64,000 bases of DNA from an uncultured Christensenellaceae bacterium (lineage in GTDB: Bacteria > Bacillota > Clostridia > Christensenellales > UBA3700): assembly GCA_944381365.1 (NCBI GenBank), contig CALWKW010000002.1, forward strand, positions 1-64,000, written 5' to 3'. The translations under genes and the position numbers were made by a program. Position 1 is the first letter of the stretch; each line of letters begins with the position of its first letter. The notes beneath the pieces are model-generated. The model did not search any database, was not told the DNA's origin, and saw only the letters and a list, made by a program, of their open reading frames with translations. Positions 27,488 to 36,575 of the stretch are shown in pieces.

Positions 27488-28746
27488 TCCCCTTTGAGCA
27501 TTACTTCGAGTTTGTCGGACTTCTGAGCTTTTTCTATCATCTCTTTATTGAGAATGACAGACTCCATTTCTCCCGGAGTAACAATTTGTTTTTTCTTAGA
27601 ATAAATTTCTTCGTCCCCTGCCAAAACGACCAGACGAGTGTCTTTGTAGACATTGTTTACTCTCATCTTGAGTTGCAATTTGTCAAGCTTGTCGCTCTTT
27701 GACAAATACTGAGGCACCACATATCTTACGCCGCCGCTGCACTTGATTTCTACATAATCTCTCTTTGGCTTTGACTTGCGATTGATATATTCTACCGCAC
27801 TTCTTCCCGCATCTTCGCTTTCCATACTTACAAAGTCTACGAGATCATGCACATGCAGTACATTTCCGCATTCAAAAATTCCGTCCACAGAAGTCATCAT
27901 GTTTTCGTCTACGATTGCTCCTCCCGTCACAGGCGAAAGCTGAACGGAAGCGGATTTTGCAAGTTCGTTTTCCGGCAACAAACCTATACTCAACAAAATC
28001 GTATCGCATTTTATTTCCTGAGCCGTGGACATGATAGGCTGAAGATTTTCATCTACCTTGGCAATGACTACACTCGATACTCTGCCTTCTCCTTTGATAT
28101 CCACGATAGTGTGAGAGAAAAGCAAAGGTATATTGAAGTCTTTGATACACTGCACGATATTTCTGTTGAGACCTGACGAATATGGCATGAGCTCTACCAC
28201 TGCTTTTACCTTGGCACCCTCAAAAGTCATTCTTCTCGCCATTATAAGTCCGATATCGCCGCTGCCGAGAATTACTACCTCTTTTCCTGGCATATATCCG
28301 TCAATATTAATGAGCTTTTGAGCCGTACCTGCCGAGAAAATACCTGCACATCTGCTGCCTGCCACATTGATACCGCCTCTGGGACGCTCTCTGCATCCGC
28401 AAGCCAATATCACTGCTTTTGCCTTGTATTTAAGCAAGCCGTCTTTTTCATTTACGGCAGTAACTATTTTTTTGTCCGACACATTGAGCACCGTTGTGTC
28501 AAGCTTGTATTCTATTCCCCTTTTTTGAACTTCTTGTATGTATCTAGAAGCATACTCGGGGCCTGTCAATTCTTCTTTGAAAGTATGCAATCCGAATCCG
28601 TTGTGAATACATTGATTGAGAACACCTCCGAGCACGCTTTCTCTCTCGAGAATGACGATATCTCTTTCTCCGCTGTCATAAGCACTCTTGGCTGCGGCAA
28701 GTCCTGCCGGTCCTCCACCAATAATAACCAAATTTTTGTTTATCAT
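27484..28746 (-). CDS. FAD/NAD-dependent oxidoreductase of the glycerol-3-phosphate operon (GlpB-like role)
   Basis: 420 aa pyridine-nucleotide-disulfide type flavoprotein. FAD site [16 protein letters not shown] (residues about 6-21), a GCRERPRGG segment, and a second Rossmann site [16 protein letters not shown] for NAD. It lacks the redox CxxC of disulfide reductases. Such proteins sit between the GlpA-like protein and DUF1667 in many Firmicutes, and probably pass electrons from glycerol-3-phosphate oxidation to another carrier. It starts 18 bases after the GlpA-like gene and overlaps the DUF1667-GlpK gene by four. Confidence 0.85.
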   Translation of the reverse strand: MINKNLVIIGGGPAGLAAAKSAYDSGERDIVILERESVLGGVLNQCIHNGFGLHTFKEELTGPEYASRYIQEVQKRGIEYKLDTTVLNVSDKKIVTAVNEKDGLLKYKAKAVILACGCRERPRGGINVAGSRCAGIFSAGTAQKLINIDGYMPGKEVVILGSGDIGLIMARRMTFEGAKVKAVVELMPYSSGLNRNIVQCIKDFNIPLLFSHTIVDIKGEGRVSSVVIAKVDENLQPIMSTAQEIKCDTILLSIGLLPENELAKSASVQLSPVTGGAIVDENMMTSVDGIFECGNVLHVHDLVDFVSMESEDAGRSAVEYINRKSKPKRDYVEIKCSGGVRYVVPQYLSKSDKLDKLQLKMRVNNVYKDTRLVVLAGDEEIYSKKKQIVTPGEMESVILNKEMIEKAQKSDKLEVMLKGE

Positions 28747-28764
28747 ATCTTCACCCTCTACAAG

Positions 28765-30192
28765 TTATTTTTCTTTGCGATAAACGATATATTTACCGCT
28801 TTCATTCTTGGCAATAGTCTCAAAATCCACACCAAGTTCTCTTGCAAGAATTTCCATTACTCTCTCAAGACAAAAACCGCTCTGACATCTGCCCATTCCT
28901 GCACGGGTTCTTCTCTTGACGCCGTCCACAGTCTTCGCACCGATAGGTCGATTGATAGCGTCCACTATCTCGCCCTCTGTGACGACTTCGCATCGGCATA
29001 TTACTTTTCCGTACAAAGGATTTTCTTTGATGAGTTTTTCTCTCTCTCTGTCGGGAAGAATAGCAAAGTGAGGAATTGCCTTTCTTTTTGCCACAAAACC
29101 TTTTTTCTTTTTCAAATCAAGTTTGTCTGCTATATCCTCAGCCACATATACCGCTATTGCGGGAGCAGAAGTAAGTCCCGGGGATTCTATGCCCGCAACA
29201 TTGTAAAAGCCTTTTTTATCGCTTTCGCCTATCACAAAATCATCTTCTGTGCAATGAGCTCTTATGCCGCTGAATTGAGTGATGACAAATTTTTTATTGA
29301 GAGAAGGCACGCTTTTTCTGGCTTTATCATACACTTCGTTCAGTCCTTCAAAAGTGGTATCCAAATCTTCTTTGTCTTGCACATCCTTTGCAGTAGGACC
29401 TGTGATAATATTGCCGTGAGTAGTGGGAGCTACCAAAATACCCTTTCCCATCTTGCTGGGCATTTGAAAAATCGTGGTGGATGTGATAAAACTGCAAGTC
29501 TTGTCATAAAGCATATACTCGCCCTTTCTGGGAATGATAGTAAGCTTTTTATCGCATACTAAATTGTTTATTTCATCGGCATGCACTCCCGCACAATTTA
29601 TCACCATATCGCCGTAATAAGAGCTGCCGTCTTCGCATATTACCTTCCAGCCTTCGCCCTCTTTTTGAATATCCACGACTTTTTTCTCAAGCTCAAAATT
29701 ACATCCGTTGACAGCCGCATTTTCGGCATACGCAATCGCCATCTCATAAGGGCTTACTATACCCGAAGTCTTGGCATACAAAGCACCTGCTATGTCATGT
29801 GTGATATTAGGCTCGATATCCCATACTTCTTCGGGAGTAAGCAAAAACATATCTTCGACACCGTTTTTGATGCCTCTGTCATAGAGTTCTCTGAGCCTAG
29901 GCAAATCCTCTTTGTCAAAACAAAGCACGAATGCTCCGTTTCTTTTAAAAGGAAAATCAAGTTCTTTGCTGAGTTTTTCAAACATAGCATTGCCGAGCAT
30001 ATTGAATTTTGCCTTTAAAGTACCTGGTTTTGCGTCAAATCCTGCATGCACTATACCCGAGTTTGCCTTGGTAGTACCGCTGCTGACATCATTGAATCTT
30101 TCCAAAACGGTGACCTCTGTATCGTAGCGAACTAATTCTCTTGCTATGCTACAACCGGTCACACCTCCGCCAATTACGATAATTTTTTTCAT
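28765..30192 (-). CDS. GlpA-like FAD-dependent glycerol-3-phosphate dehydrogenase with BFD iron-sulfur domain
   Basis: 475 aa. The FAD-binding start VIGGGVTGCSIARELVRY (residues 5-22) is followed by the DAO/GlpA fold with TKANSGIVHAGFD. The C-terminal BFD-like [2Fe-2S] domain has Cys399, Cys401, Cys436 and Cys441 (CRC...CQSGFC). This is the anaerobic-type glycerol-3-phosphate dehydrogenase layout, making dihydroxyacetone phosphate; some relatives oxidise 2-hydroxyglutarate, but the neighbouring glycerol kinase favours the glycerol role. It is the first gene of the operon, with an AGAGG site and TATAAT promoter upstream. No glycerol facilitator or GlpC gene is linked. Confidence 0.88.
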   Translation of the reverse strand: MKKIIVIGGGVTGCSIARELVRYDTEVTVLERFNDVSSGTTKANSGIVHAGFDAKPGTLKAKFNMLGNAMFEKLSKELDFPFKRNGAFVLCFDKEDLPRLRELYDRGIKNGVEDMFLLTPEEVWDIEPNITHDIAGALYAKTSGIVSPYEMAIAYAENAAVNGCNFELEKKVVDIQKEGEGWKVICEDGSSYYGDMVINCAGVHADEINNLVCDKKLTIIPRKGEYMLYDKTCSFITSTTIFQMPSKMGKGILVAPTTHGNIITGPTAKDVQDKEDLDTTFEGLNEVYDKARKSVPSLNKKFVITQFSGIRAHCTEDDFVIGESDKKGFYNVAGIESPGLTSAPAIAVYVAEDIADKLDLKKKKGFVAKRKAIPHFAILPDREREKLIKENPLYGKVICRCEVVTEGEIVDAINRPIGAKTVDGVKRRTRAGMGRCQSGFCLERVMEILARELGVDFETIAKNESGKYIVYRKEK

Positions 30193-30224
30193 AATACCTC
30201 TTATCGTTAAATTTTATCTTTTAA

Positions 30225-30254
30225 ATTATACCATACTGAATATTTTAATTTCAA
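30225..30254 (-). promoter_or_regulatory. Promoter of the glycerol operon
   Basis: TTGAAA (30249-30254), 18 bases, TATAAT (30225-30230), 32 bases before the ATG. Confidence 0.55.
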
Positions 30255-30514
30255 TAGGCTTTACCTTTTTTATATATTGATAATAAGACAAAATCTTTAA
30301 AATTGGCTTTTATTTTGATATTTAGCTTAGATTTTTAAGATTTTTTTGACAAAACTTTAGCAAACATCGAAATTTCTTAGAAAAACATAACACTAAAATA
30401 ACACTTAAATGTTTTGACATAATTATATTTTTATCAGTTTTTTTCGTAGTTTGTTTGAGAATATTCGAGAATATTTGATAGAAAATATAAAGTTTTATCA
30501 AAAAAAACTTTTAT

Positions 30515-30540
30515 GTCTACAATATAAGTCTACAATATAA
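30515..30540. repeat. Perfect 13-base tandem duplication
   Basis: GTCTACAATATAA occurs twice in direct succession, 25 bases upstream of the apgM -35 element. Confidence 0.7.
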
Positions 30541-30564
30541 TTTGTATTAAAGAAAAATTAATAT

Positions 30565-30593
30565 TTGACTTTAATTAATCTATATAATATAAT
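30565..30593 (+). promoter_or_regulatory. Promoter of apgM
   Basis: TTGACT (30565-30570), 17 bases, TATAAT (30588-30593), about 78 bases before the ATG. Confidence 0.55.
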
Positions 30594-30671
30594 TATAGTG
30601 CTTAAGTTCTTTGTCAAAAAAATTTAGAGAAATATTGACATAGGGCAAATAAAGTAAATGAAGGTGACATT

Positions 30672-31883
30672 ATGAAATATGTAGTTATACTGGGAGACGG
30701 TATGGCGGATTACCCCAATGAAGCATTGGGCGGAAAAACTCCCCTCGAAGTCGCCAACAAACCAAACATCGACAAGCTTTGCGAGTATGGCGAAATAGGT
30801 CTTGTAAAGACTGTTCCCGACAATCTCAAACCGGGCAGCGATGTAGCAAATCTTTCTATGATGGGATATGCTCCCGATAAATATTACAGCGGTCGTTCGC
30901 CTTTGGAAGCTCTTTCTATGGGCATTGACCTCAAAGATACGGATATTGCTATAAGATGCAATCTCGTCACTTTGTCTGACGAAGCCGATTATTCAGAAAA
31001 AACAATGGTGGATTATTCCGCAGGCGAAATCTCTACCGAGGAAGCAAAAGAACTCATCGACTGCGTACAAAAAAATCTGTCAAACGAAAGAATGTCTTTC
31101 TATGCGGGCGTAAGTTATCGTCATTGTCTTGTAGTGCATGACGCAAAGCTCGGCACGGATTTTACTCCTCCTCACGACATTTCCGATAAGTGTATCAAAC
31201 AATACCTTCCCAAAGGTCTTTACGGAGAAATAATGAAAGAGCTTATGATAAAATCCTATGCTCTTCTCAAAGACCATCCTATAAACAAAAAGCGTATCGC
31301 CGAAGGCAAAAACCCTGCAAACAGTATATGGCTTTGGGGAGAAGGCACTCGTCCCGCTCTTACCGCTTTTGAAGAAAAGTACGGACTCAAAGGCTCTGTC
31401 ATTTCGGCAGTCGACCTCATAAAAGGTATAGGTATCGGAGCAAAAATGAATGTCATAGAAGTTCAAGGAGCCACAGGTACTTATCATACCAATTTCCAAG
31501 GAAAAGCCGAGTCTGCCATAAAGGCACTCAAAGACGGATACGACTATGTATATATCCACATGGAAGCCCCTGACGAATGCGGACATCAAGGCGATCTCAA
31601 ACATAAAATATTATCTATTGAATTAATAGACTCTGTTGTGGTAAAATATATAGTACAACAGCTTGACGCTATGGGCGAAGACTATAAGATTCTTATAGCT
31701 CCCGACCACCCTACCCCTATATGTCTTAAGACACATACAAGAGACGCAATACCTTTTGTGCTTTATTCCAGCAAGGACAGAAAGCCCAGCGGCGTTTCTA
31801 CTTACAACGAAAAGACAGCCAAAGCAAGTGGCAATTATTATGAAAACGGAGAATTACTAAACAAGAAATTCTTAAAGGAGTAA
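30672..31883 (+). CDS. apgM: 2,3-bisphosphoglycerate-independent phosphoglycerate mutase, archaeal type
   Basis: 403 aa, cytoplasmic, interconverts 3- and 2-phosphoglycerate in glycolysis. Alkaline-phosphatase superfamily: metal motif GDGMAD with Asp9, and KPGSDVANLSMMGY with the likely nucleophile Ser62. YSGRSPLEA and MEAPDECGHQGD with later DHPTP provide the second metal site. The length and these motifs are those of the archaeal-type enzyme (ApgM), not the 510-residue bacterial GpmI. An AAGGTG site precedes the ATG. The next gene starts four bases after the stop. Confidence 0.93.
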   Translation: MKYVVILGDGMADYPNEALGGKTPLEVANKPNIDKLCEYGEIGLVKTVPDNLKPGSDVANLSMMGYAPDKYYSGRSPLEALSMGIDLKDTDIAIRCNLVTLSDEADYSEKTMVDYSAGEISTEEAKELIDCVQKNLSNERMSFYAGVSYRHCLVVHDAKLGTDFTPPHDISDKCIKQYLPKGLYGEIMKELMIKSYALLKDHPINKKRIAEGKNPANSIWLWGEGTRPALTAFEEKYGLKGSVISAVDLIKGIGIGAKMNVIEVQGATGTYHTNFQGKAESAIKALKDGYDYVYIHMEAPDECGHQGDLKHKILSIELIDSVVVKYIVQQLDAMGEDYKILIAPDHPTPICLKTHTRDAIPFVLYSSKDRKPSGVSTYNEKTAKASGNYYENGELLNKKFLKE

Positions 31884-31887
31884 GATT

Positions 31888-33933
31888 ATGGCAAATTTTT
31901 ATGACGACGAAAAGTTGAATGAAAAAGACGAGACTTCAGTCGACAACAATGAGTCTTTGAGCCTTCTCGAAGACCAAAAAGAATCAGCTCTTTTAGAGCA
32001 GACAGATTCTACTCAAAATTCAGAAGCTAAAGACAATGCTTTGCTTGAGCCTGCTCATGAGCAGCTTGAAGAGACACAAGCTTCTGACACTGCTTCTGAG
32101 GAAAATGCAGATGATAGTCAATCTGACGATTCTGAGGACGCAAAAAAAGACAAACCTCAGAAAAAAGCAAAAGGTATTTCTTTGACCAAAAAGACAAAGA
32201 TTATCGTGACCGTAACAGTTGTCGCTACCGTACTTGTATTGCTCCTCGGCGTGGTTTTACCTATCGTACTCTTCCATGCACCCAGAATTTTTGTCAAATC
32301 GGCATCTGATTTCGTAGCTGGCGACAAGACCGGTTCAGTAGGCAAATACTTCTACTCTCTCGACAAGAATATATCTGCCGATTCGCTTACTCTTGAAAAC
32401 GGAAATGTATTCAGTATAGACATGAACAAGCATTCTATCACGATTGCAAACGATTTCAACATTGTCTGCACTGAAGACAGAAAAGGTACAATGTATATCG
32501 GCACAAGAAAGAGCGATACAGAATACAACAACAAAAAAGCTACTCTCAAAGCAAAGACAATCACCATCAATGCTCCCAATCTCGATGTAGTCATTGCAGC
32601 TGATGTGGTATGCGAAACTTTGGTAGTCAATGCAAAATCAATCTCTGTGGCAAATTCCAAAAACGGCGAATACTCAAAGCTCGATATGACTATCACCGCT
32701 CAAAATGTTAAGTTCACAGGAAATATAAGTGCTTCCGCCGGCAGCAGCATCAAAATTACAAGCTGCCCCAATGTGGTAATAAACAGCGGCGTAAAGATTG
32801 AAAACACTATCGATCTTTCACAATCAAGCTTTATTTCAAGCGGAGCAAAAAGCACTATCTCCACACTCAATCTCGATGCTACTTCTTCGGCAAGCATCGC
32901 CGGTAATGTTGCAAATCTTATCAACGGCGGCAGACAGGTTGTGATGGAAGCAGGTCATAGTTGCAGCAATTATCAAGGCATAGATACTTTGGTAATCTTC
33001 AGAGATGTGAAGAATACAAATATCATCAAAAACTGCAAGAATGTAATTTATGTAGAAAAGCTTGCTACTCCTACCGATATCAATATCGAGGAACTCAACG
33101 GAAAAATCTATTGCGTTGTGGCAAAAGTTGCGTTCGCAAGCAGCTACAACTATTATATAAATGACGAGTTGGTAGCTCAAAGCAAAGATACAAAAGTTGA
33201 TATCACAGACTTTGTAAAAGAAGCAGGAAAATACAATATCAAAGTTGTACCCGTAGGCGACTACAAAGCTGGCGAAGATCTCACAAGCAAGGGTTCTGGC
33301 ACAATGTACATTGACGGCGATGCCATCTCCACTTCTTACAACTGCGTATTCACCTTGCAAGCTCCTCAAAACCTCAAGGTTACGCTCAAGGAAGACAAGT
33401 ATATCCTTTCTTTCGATCAAGTATTGCATGCCGAGACATACAAAATCATAATTGACGGCAAGGAAATCAAGAGAAGCGATGCATCTGCTCTCACAGAAGA
33501 TATCACTCAATATATCGGCAAAGTAGGAAATCACTCCATAAGAGTTCAGGCTCTCAACTCAAACGAGAATATCCATAATTCTGAAGAAAGCATGATATCA
33601 TATTATCATACCGAAGCTCTTGAGGCAGTCACTTCCCTCATCTCTTCCTTCAATGACGATAAGACCGTTATCAATGCTCAATGGCAAGGTGTGGCAAACG
33701 GCTATGAATACGAAGTAAGCTTGCAAGTCAATGGCAACAACGCTATCACCATCGGCAGAACCTCTGTACTCAATGAGGACAGCAGCTTGACATTTGCCAT
33801 CAACCTCAGCGAATTGGGTATCACCTATTCTGAGTCAGACACTTATAAAGTAATAGTAAAAGCAGTAGGACACGACTATTATACAGATTCTGTTTCTACT
33901 CCCGCTATTGTAGGTGCTACCGCTGTCGAATAA
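31888..33933 (+). CDS. Single-pass membrane protein with acidic head and beta-rich outer part
   Basis: 681 aa, family not recognised. Residues 1-95 are acidic and low in complexity (many Glu, Ser, Gln). A short basic stretch (KAKGISLTKKTK) and one TM helix at about 107-131 follow. The outer part begins with a repetitive beta-helix-like section (about 150-370, runs such as LKAKTITINAPNLDVVIAAD) and ends in two or three fibronectin-III-like modules (APQNLKVTLKEDKYILSF). Orientation by the positive-inside rule puts the acidic head in the cytoplasm. It is coupled to apgM: the AAGGAG site overlaps the apgM stop. Why a glycolytic enzyme is paired with it is unknown. Confidence 0.7.
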   Translation: MANFYDDEKLNEKDETSVDNNESLSLLEDQKESALLEQTDSTQNSEAKDNALLEPAHEQLEETQASDTASEENADDSQSDDSEDAKKDKPQKKAKGISLTKKTKIIVTVTVVATVLVLLLGVVLPIVLFHAPRIFVKSASDFVAGDKTGSVGKYFYSLDKNISADSLTLENGNVFSIDMNKHSITIANDFNIVCTEDRKGTMYIGTRKSDTEYNNKKATLKAKTITINAPNLDVVIAADVVCETLVVNAKSISVANSKNGEYSKLDMTITAQNVKFTGNISASAGSSIKITSCPNVVINSGVKIENTIDLSQSSFISSGAKSTISTLNLDATSSASIAGNVANLINGGRQVVMEAGHSCSNYQGIDTLVIFRDVKNTNIIKNCKNVIYVEKLATPTDINIEELNGKIYCVVAKVAFASSYNYYINDELVAQSKDTKVDITDFVKEAGKYNIKVVPVGDYKAGEDLTSKGSGTMYIDGDAISTSYNCVFTLQAPQNLKVTLKEDKYILSFDQVLHAETYKIIIDGKEIKRSDASALTEDITQYIGKVGNHSIRVQALNSNENIHNSEESMISYYHTEALEAVTSLISSFNDDKTVINAQWQGVANGYEYEVSLQVNGNNAITIGRTSVLNEDSSLTFAINLSELGITYSESDTYKVIVKAVGHDYYTDSVSTPAIVGATAVE

Positions 33934-33944
33934 TAAACAATGTA

Positions 33945-33985
33945 TTTAAAAAAGGAAGTCGGTTTTTCGACTTCCTTTTTTTATT
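33945..33985 (+). terminator. Terminator of the apgM operon
   Basis: AAAAAAGGAAGTCG, short loop, CGACTTCCTTTTTTT, just after the stop at 33933. Confidence 0.9.
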
Positions 33986-34160
33986 TTATTATTTGATATT
34001 TTAAAAATATGATAAAAGTTTTATGTACTATCAAAATGCTATTATAAAATCTTATTTATAAAAATGCACCTAAAATGTATTTTAATCTTTATTTTACCGT
34101 CATATCGGTTTTTTTATGATTATTTTACAATAATGCTTGATTTTTTAACTTATTTTTAAT

Positions 34161-34190
34161 TTGACCGTACTATCATAAAGTTGTGAAAAT
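34161..34190 (+). promoter_or_regulatory. Possible promoter of the two-component operon
   Basis: TTGACC (34161-34166), 18 bases, GAAAAT (34185-34190). The -10 is poor. Its start point would fall near 34197, just ahead of the structured leader. Confidence 0.35.
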
Positions 34191-34220
34191 AAAATAAGTT
34201 TTTTATTTTTCATAAGCATC

Positions 34221-34298
34221 TCCTAAGGCTTGGTTGCCGATGACAGACGGCGACTACAAACCCCGATTAGGACAGTCCCCTACTGTCCTAATTTTTTT
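34221..34298 (+). promoter_or_regulatory. Structured leader RNA with terminator (riboswitch-like, class unknown)
   Basis: An intrinsic terminator is formed by ATTAGGACAGT (34266-34276) and ACTGTCCTAAT (34282-34292), followed by Ts. Upstream, TCCTAA (34221-34226) can pair with TTAGGA (34267-34272), which is the 5' arm of the terminator, so the two folds exclude each other. Inside that outer helix are UUGCCG (34234-34239) paired with CGGCGA (34248-34253), and GG (34232-34233) that can pair with CC near 34261. The loop GACAG can also pair with CTGTC of the terminator. This is the layout of a transcription-attenuating aptamer. I do not recognise the class. Confidence 0.55.
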
Positions 34299-34386
34299 AC
34301 TTTCTTATTGTAGGTTGTGTATAGTTTTGATTAAAAGCATTGAAAATTTGTATTTTTTTATATATAATAAAATTCAGGAGGATTTT

Positions 34387-35064
34387 ATGAGAATTTTATT
34401 GATTGAAGATTCGATAAGTTTGTGTGATGCCCTTACAATGGTTTTGCAAAAAGAAAAGTACGAAGTTCAGGTAGCCAATGACGGACAACAAGGCTTAGAA
34501 TTGGCTCTTGCAAATATTTTTGATCTCATTATATTAGATGTTATGATGCCAAAGAAAAATGGCTTTGAAGTGCTTACAGAATTGAGAAAACAACGCATTT
34601 CTACCCCAGTAATAATGCTTACTGCTCTTTCTCAGGAATACAACAAAGTCAAAGGCCTTGATTTAGGAGCGGACGATTATCTTCCCAAGCCTTTTTCTAC
34701 CGCAGAACTACTTGCCCGTATCCGTGCTCTGTTGAGACGAAAAGCTGACGCTACTCCCGACAATCTCATGACATACGGCAATGTCACGCTCAATCTCTCT
34801 ACTTATCAATTATATACTGCCGAAAAGAGCGTCAAGCTCTCTCAAAAAGAATATGATATCATAAGATACTTTTTTGAGCGTCCTCGTCATGTGGCAGAAA
34901 AAGACCCTCTTATCAATAAGGTCTGGGGACTCGACAACGAGTTTGAATCCAACAGTCTCGAAGTGTTCATATCTTTTTTGAGAAAGAAACTTGCTTTTAT
35001 CAATGCCGATTTCAATATCAGCTCTGTAAGAGGTGTCGGCTATCAACTTTCTCCCAAAAACTGA
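34387..35064 (+). CDS. OmpR-family response regulator
   Basis: 225 aa from the ATG at 34387, which has AGGAGG seven bases before it; the frame is open 51 codons further up, across the terminator hairpin, so the longer form is rejected. Receiver domain: phospho-acceptor Asp51 in IILDVMMPKKNG, acidic pair near residues 7-8 (IEDS), and the lysine in PKPFSTAEL. The C-terminal winged-helix DNA-binding domain ends RGVGYQL. It acts with the histidine kinase that starts three bases on. Targets are not evident in this window. Confidence 0.93.
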   Translation: MRILLIEDSISLCDALTMVLQKEKYEVQVANDGQQGLELALANIFDLIILDVMMPKKNGFEVLTELRKQRISTPVIMLTALSQEYNKVKGLDLGADDYLPKPFSTAELLARIRALLRRKADATPDNLMTYGNVTLNLSTYQLYTAEKSVKLSQKEYDIIRYFFERPRHVAEKDPLINKVWGLDNEFESNSLEVFISFLRKKLAFINADFNISSVRGVGYQLSPKN

Positions 35065-35067
35065 TTT

Positions 35068-36312
35068 ATGGAAAACAAAGTTTTCAGAAAACTTCAAAAT
35101 AAATTCTTTTATACTCCGCTCATAATTGGCTGGGTATTGGTTTTGCTTGCCTGCTCTTTGATTTTTTATATCACTTATGAAAAGACTATGTCAAAAGTAC
35201 AAAGCGACCTTTTAAAAGCCAATGACGCACCTTATTTTCAAAGCGACAATCTGATTTATATTTTCAACAAAAACGGTTCGTATACAAGTTCGCATATTGA
35301 GAATGCTTATTCTAAGGATGAAATCGAAAATATAAAAGAATTTTTATCAAAAGACAAAAAAGACAACAAATTTATCTCTGAAAGCGGAAAATATTTTATG
35401 TTTGTACAGTCGTCTTCTGTCGATGACGATATCACTACAATAAAATATGTGATTATAGAATATACCGATGACATGGAGACTCTTTTGGCTCTTGCTATTA
35501 CCTTGACGGTCATAGCGGTAGCTGCAATGATAGGAATATTCTTGTTTTGTTATTTTTATTCTCGCAATGCTATCGCACCTGTCAAAGCGTCATTTATCCA
35601 GCAGCAAGAACTTGTCGCAAATGCCTCGCATGAGCTCAAGACTCCTCTTACCATTATTCGTACAAATCTCGACCTTATCCAAAGCGATGAAAATGCCACT
35701 ATAAAAGACAATGCAAAGTGGCTTGAATCCACCAATGAGCAGGTCAACAGAATGAATACTCTAATCTTGGATATGCTCGAATTATCACGACTTGACGCAA
35801 GCAAGAATCATCGTATGAGAGAACAAATTTCCTTAAACGATTATCTCCAAGGCACTATTTTGTCATTCGAGGCACCCTGCTACGAAAAGAACATCGCACT
35901 TGACTTTATTGCAGACGAAAATCTATCTATTATGGCAAGTGTAGAAGAGCTCGAAAAATTGTCTACGATACTTCTCGATAATGCCATAAAATATACTCCT
36001 GACAATGGAAAAATCACCGTAAAACTTCAAAAAGCTCGTCAAAGAAGACAAGCGATATTGAGTTTTACCAATACAGGAGAAGGTATCCCGTCAGAGCATC
36101 TTGACAGAATATTTGAGAGATTTTATAAGGTGGATCCTTCTCACAAAGAGACGCACAACTCATTCGGTCTCGGACTCAGCATTGCAAAATCCATAGTAGT
36201 GTCATTGGGCGGTTCGATAAGATGCGAAAGCAAACTCGGCGAATACACAAGCTTTATAATAGAGCTTCCTCTTGCTCAAAAAAGCTTATCCCAGCAAAAC
36301 AACGACAGATAA
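35068..36312 (+). CDS. Membrane sensor histidine kinase
   Basis: 414 aa. TM1 at about residues 15-37, an extracellular sensor domain of about 100 residues rich in Lys, Asp and Ser, and TM2 at about 138-164. The HisKA domain has the phospho-acceptor His188 in NASHELKTPL. The HATPase has the N box DNAIKYTPDNG, the F box RIFERFYKVD and G box GLGLSIAKS. It is the partner of the regulator three bases upstream. The signal sensed is unknown. Confidence 0.93.
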   Translation: MENKVFRKLQNKFFYTPLIIGWVLVLLACSLIFYITYEKTMSKVQSDLLKANDAPYFQSDNLIYIFNKNGSYTSSHIENAYSKDEIENIKEFLSKDKKDNKFISESGKYFMFVQSSSVDDDITTIKYVIIEYTDDMETLLALAITLTVIAVAAMIGIFLFCYFYSRNAIAPVKASFIQQQELVANASHELKTPLTIIRTNLDLIQSDENATIKDNAKWLESTNEQVNRMNTLILDMLELSRLDASKNHRMREQISLNDYLQGTILSFEAPCYEKNIALDFIADENLSIMASVEELEKLSTILLDNAIKYTPDNGKITVKLQKARQRRQAILSFTNTGEGIPSEHLDRIFERFYKVDPSHKETHNSFGLGLSIAKSIVVSLGGSIRCESKLGEYTSFIIELPLAQKSLSQQNNDR

Positions 36313-36337
36313 TATTTTTGCAAATATCTATTTTTAA

Positions 36338-36366
36338 TTGACAAATCGTCATTATTTAACTATAAT
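36338..36366 (+). promoter_or_regulatory. Promoter of tRNA-Arg(ACG)
   Basis: Full consensus: TTGACA (36338-36343), 17 bases, TATAAT (36361-36366), 21 bases before the tRNA. Confidence 0.75.
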
Positions 36367-36387
36367 GCTTATGTTGATAATCCACTT

Positions 36388-36464
36388 GCACTCATAGCTC
36401 AATTGGATAGAGCGTTCGGCTACGGACCGAAAGGTTGGGAGTTCGAGTCTCTTTGGGTGCACCA
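36388..36464 (+). tRNA. tRNA-Arg (anticodon ACG)
   Basis: Acceptor arms GCACTCA/TGGGTGC, anticodon stem TTCGG/CCGAA with loop CTACGGA giving ACG, T-loop TTCGAGT, encoded CCA. A34 would be deaminated to inosine to read CGU, CGC and CGA. It shares its 3' end with the CCG tRNA at 4267-4342. Confidence 0.95.
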
Positions 36465-36465
36465 A

Positions 36466-36495
36466 AAAAGCAACCATGAAGGTTGCTTTTTTATT
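36466..36495. terminator. Terminator after tRNA-Arg(ACG)
   Basis: AAAAAGCAACC, loop ATGAA, GGTTGCTTTTTT. It also faces the converging InlB-repeat gene. Confidence 0.85.
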
Positions 36496-36575
36496 TTTCT
36501 TTTTATTTAAAATCTCTGATATTTAGTAATAAATAACAAGTTTGATTTTCTTCAAAGCATTTATGTTTTATTGCT

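Larger units (their letters stand above)
30193..30671. other. Divergent AT-rich intergenic region with short repeats
   Basis: It holds the leftward glycerol promoter and the rightward apgM promoter. Between them are a perfect tandem pair of GTCTACAATATAA (30515-30540) and a repeated GAGAATATT motif near 30457-30476. No coding frame is visible. Confidence 0.5.
33986..34386. other. Long upstream region of the two-component operon
   Basis: AT-rich to 34196 with one weak promoter, then a structured GC-richer leader with a terminator (34197-34298), then a U/A-rich stretch up to the response regulator ribosome binding site. No short coding frame stands out. Confidence 0.5.

Noticed and set aside
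28318..29562. 414-residue open frame on the plus strand opposite the glycerol-3-phosphate flavoproteins
   Set aside because: It is antisense to two genes with complete family motifs, its translation is Cys/Phe/Ser-rich and low in sense, and it has no ribosome binding site.
32836..33534. 232-residue minus-strand frame inside the anchored protein gene
   Set aside because: It lies opposite a continuous plus-strand gene in the apgM operon and has an unlikely composition (many Cys, Ile, Phe) with no start signal.
34234..34386. Longer N terminus for the response regulator
   Set aside because: It would translate through an intrinsic terminator, and AGGAGG sits right before the ATG at 34387 where the receiver domain begins.
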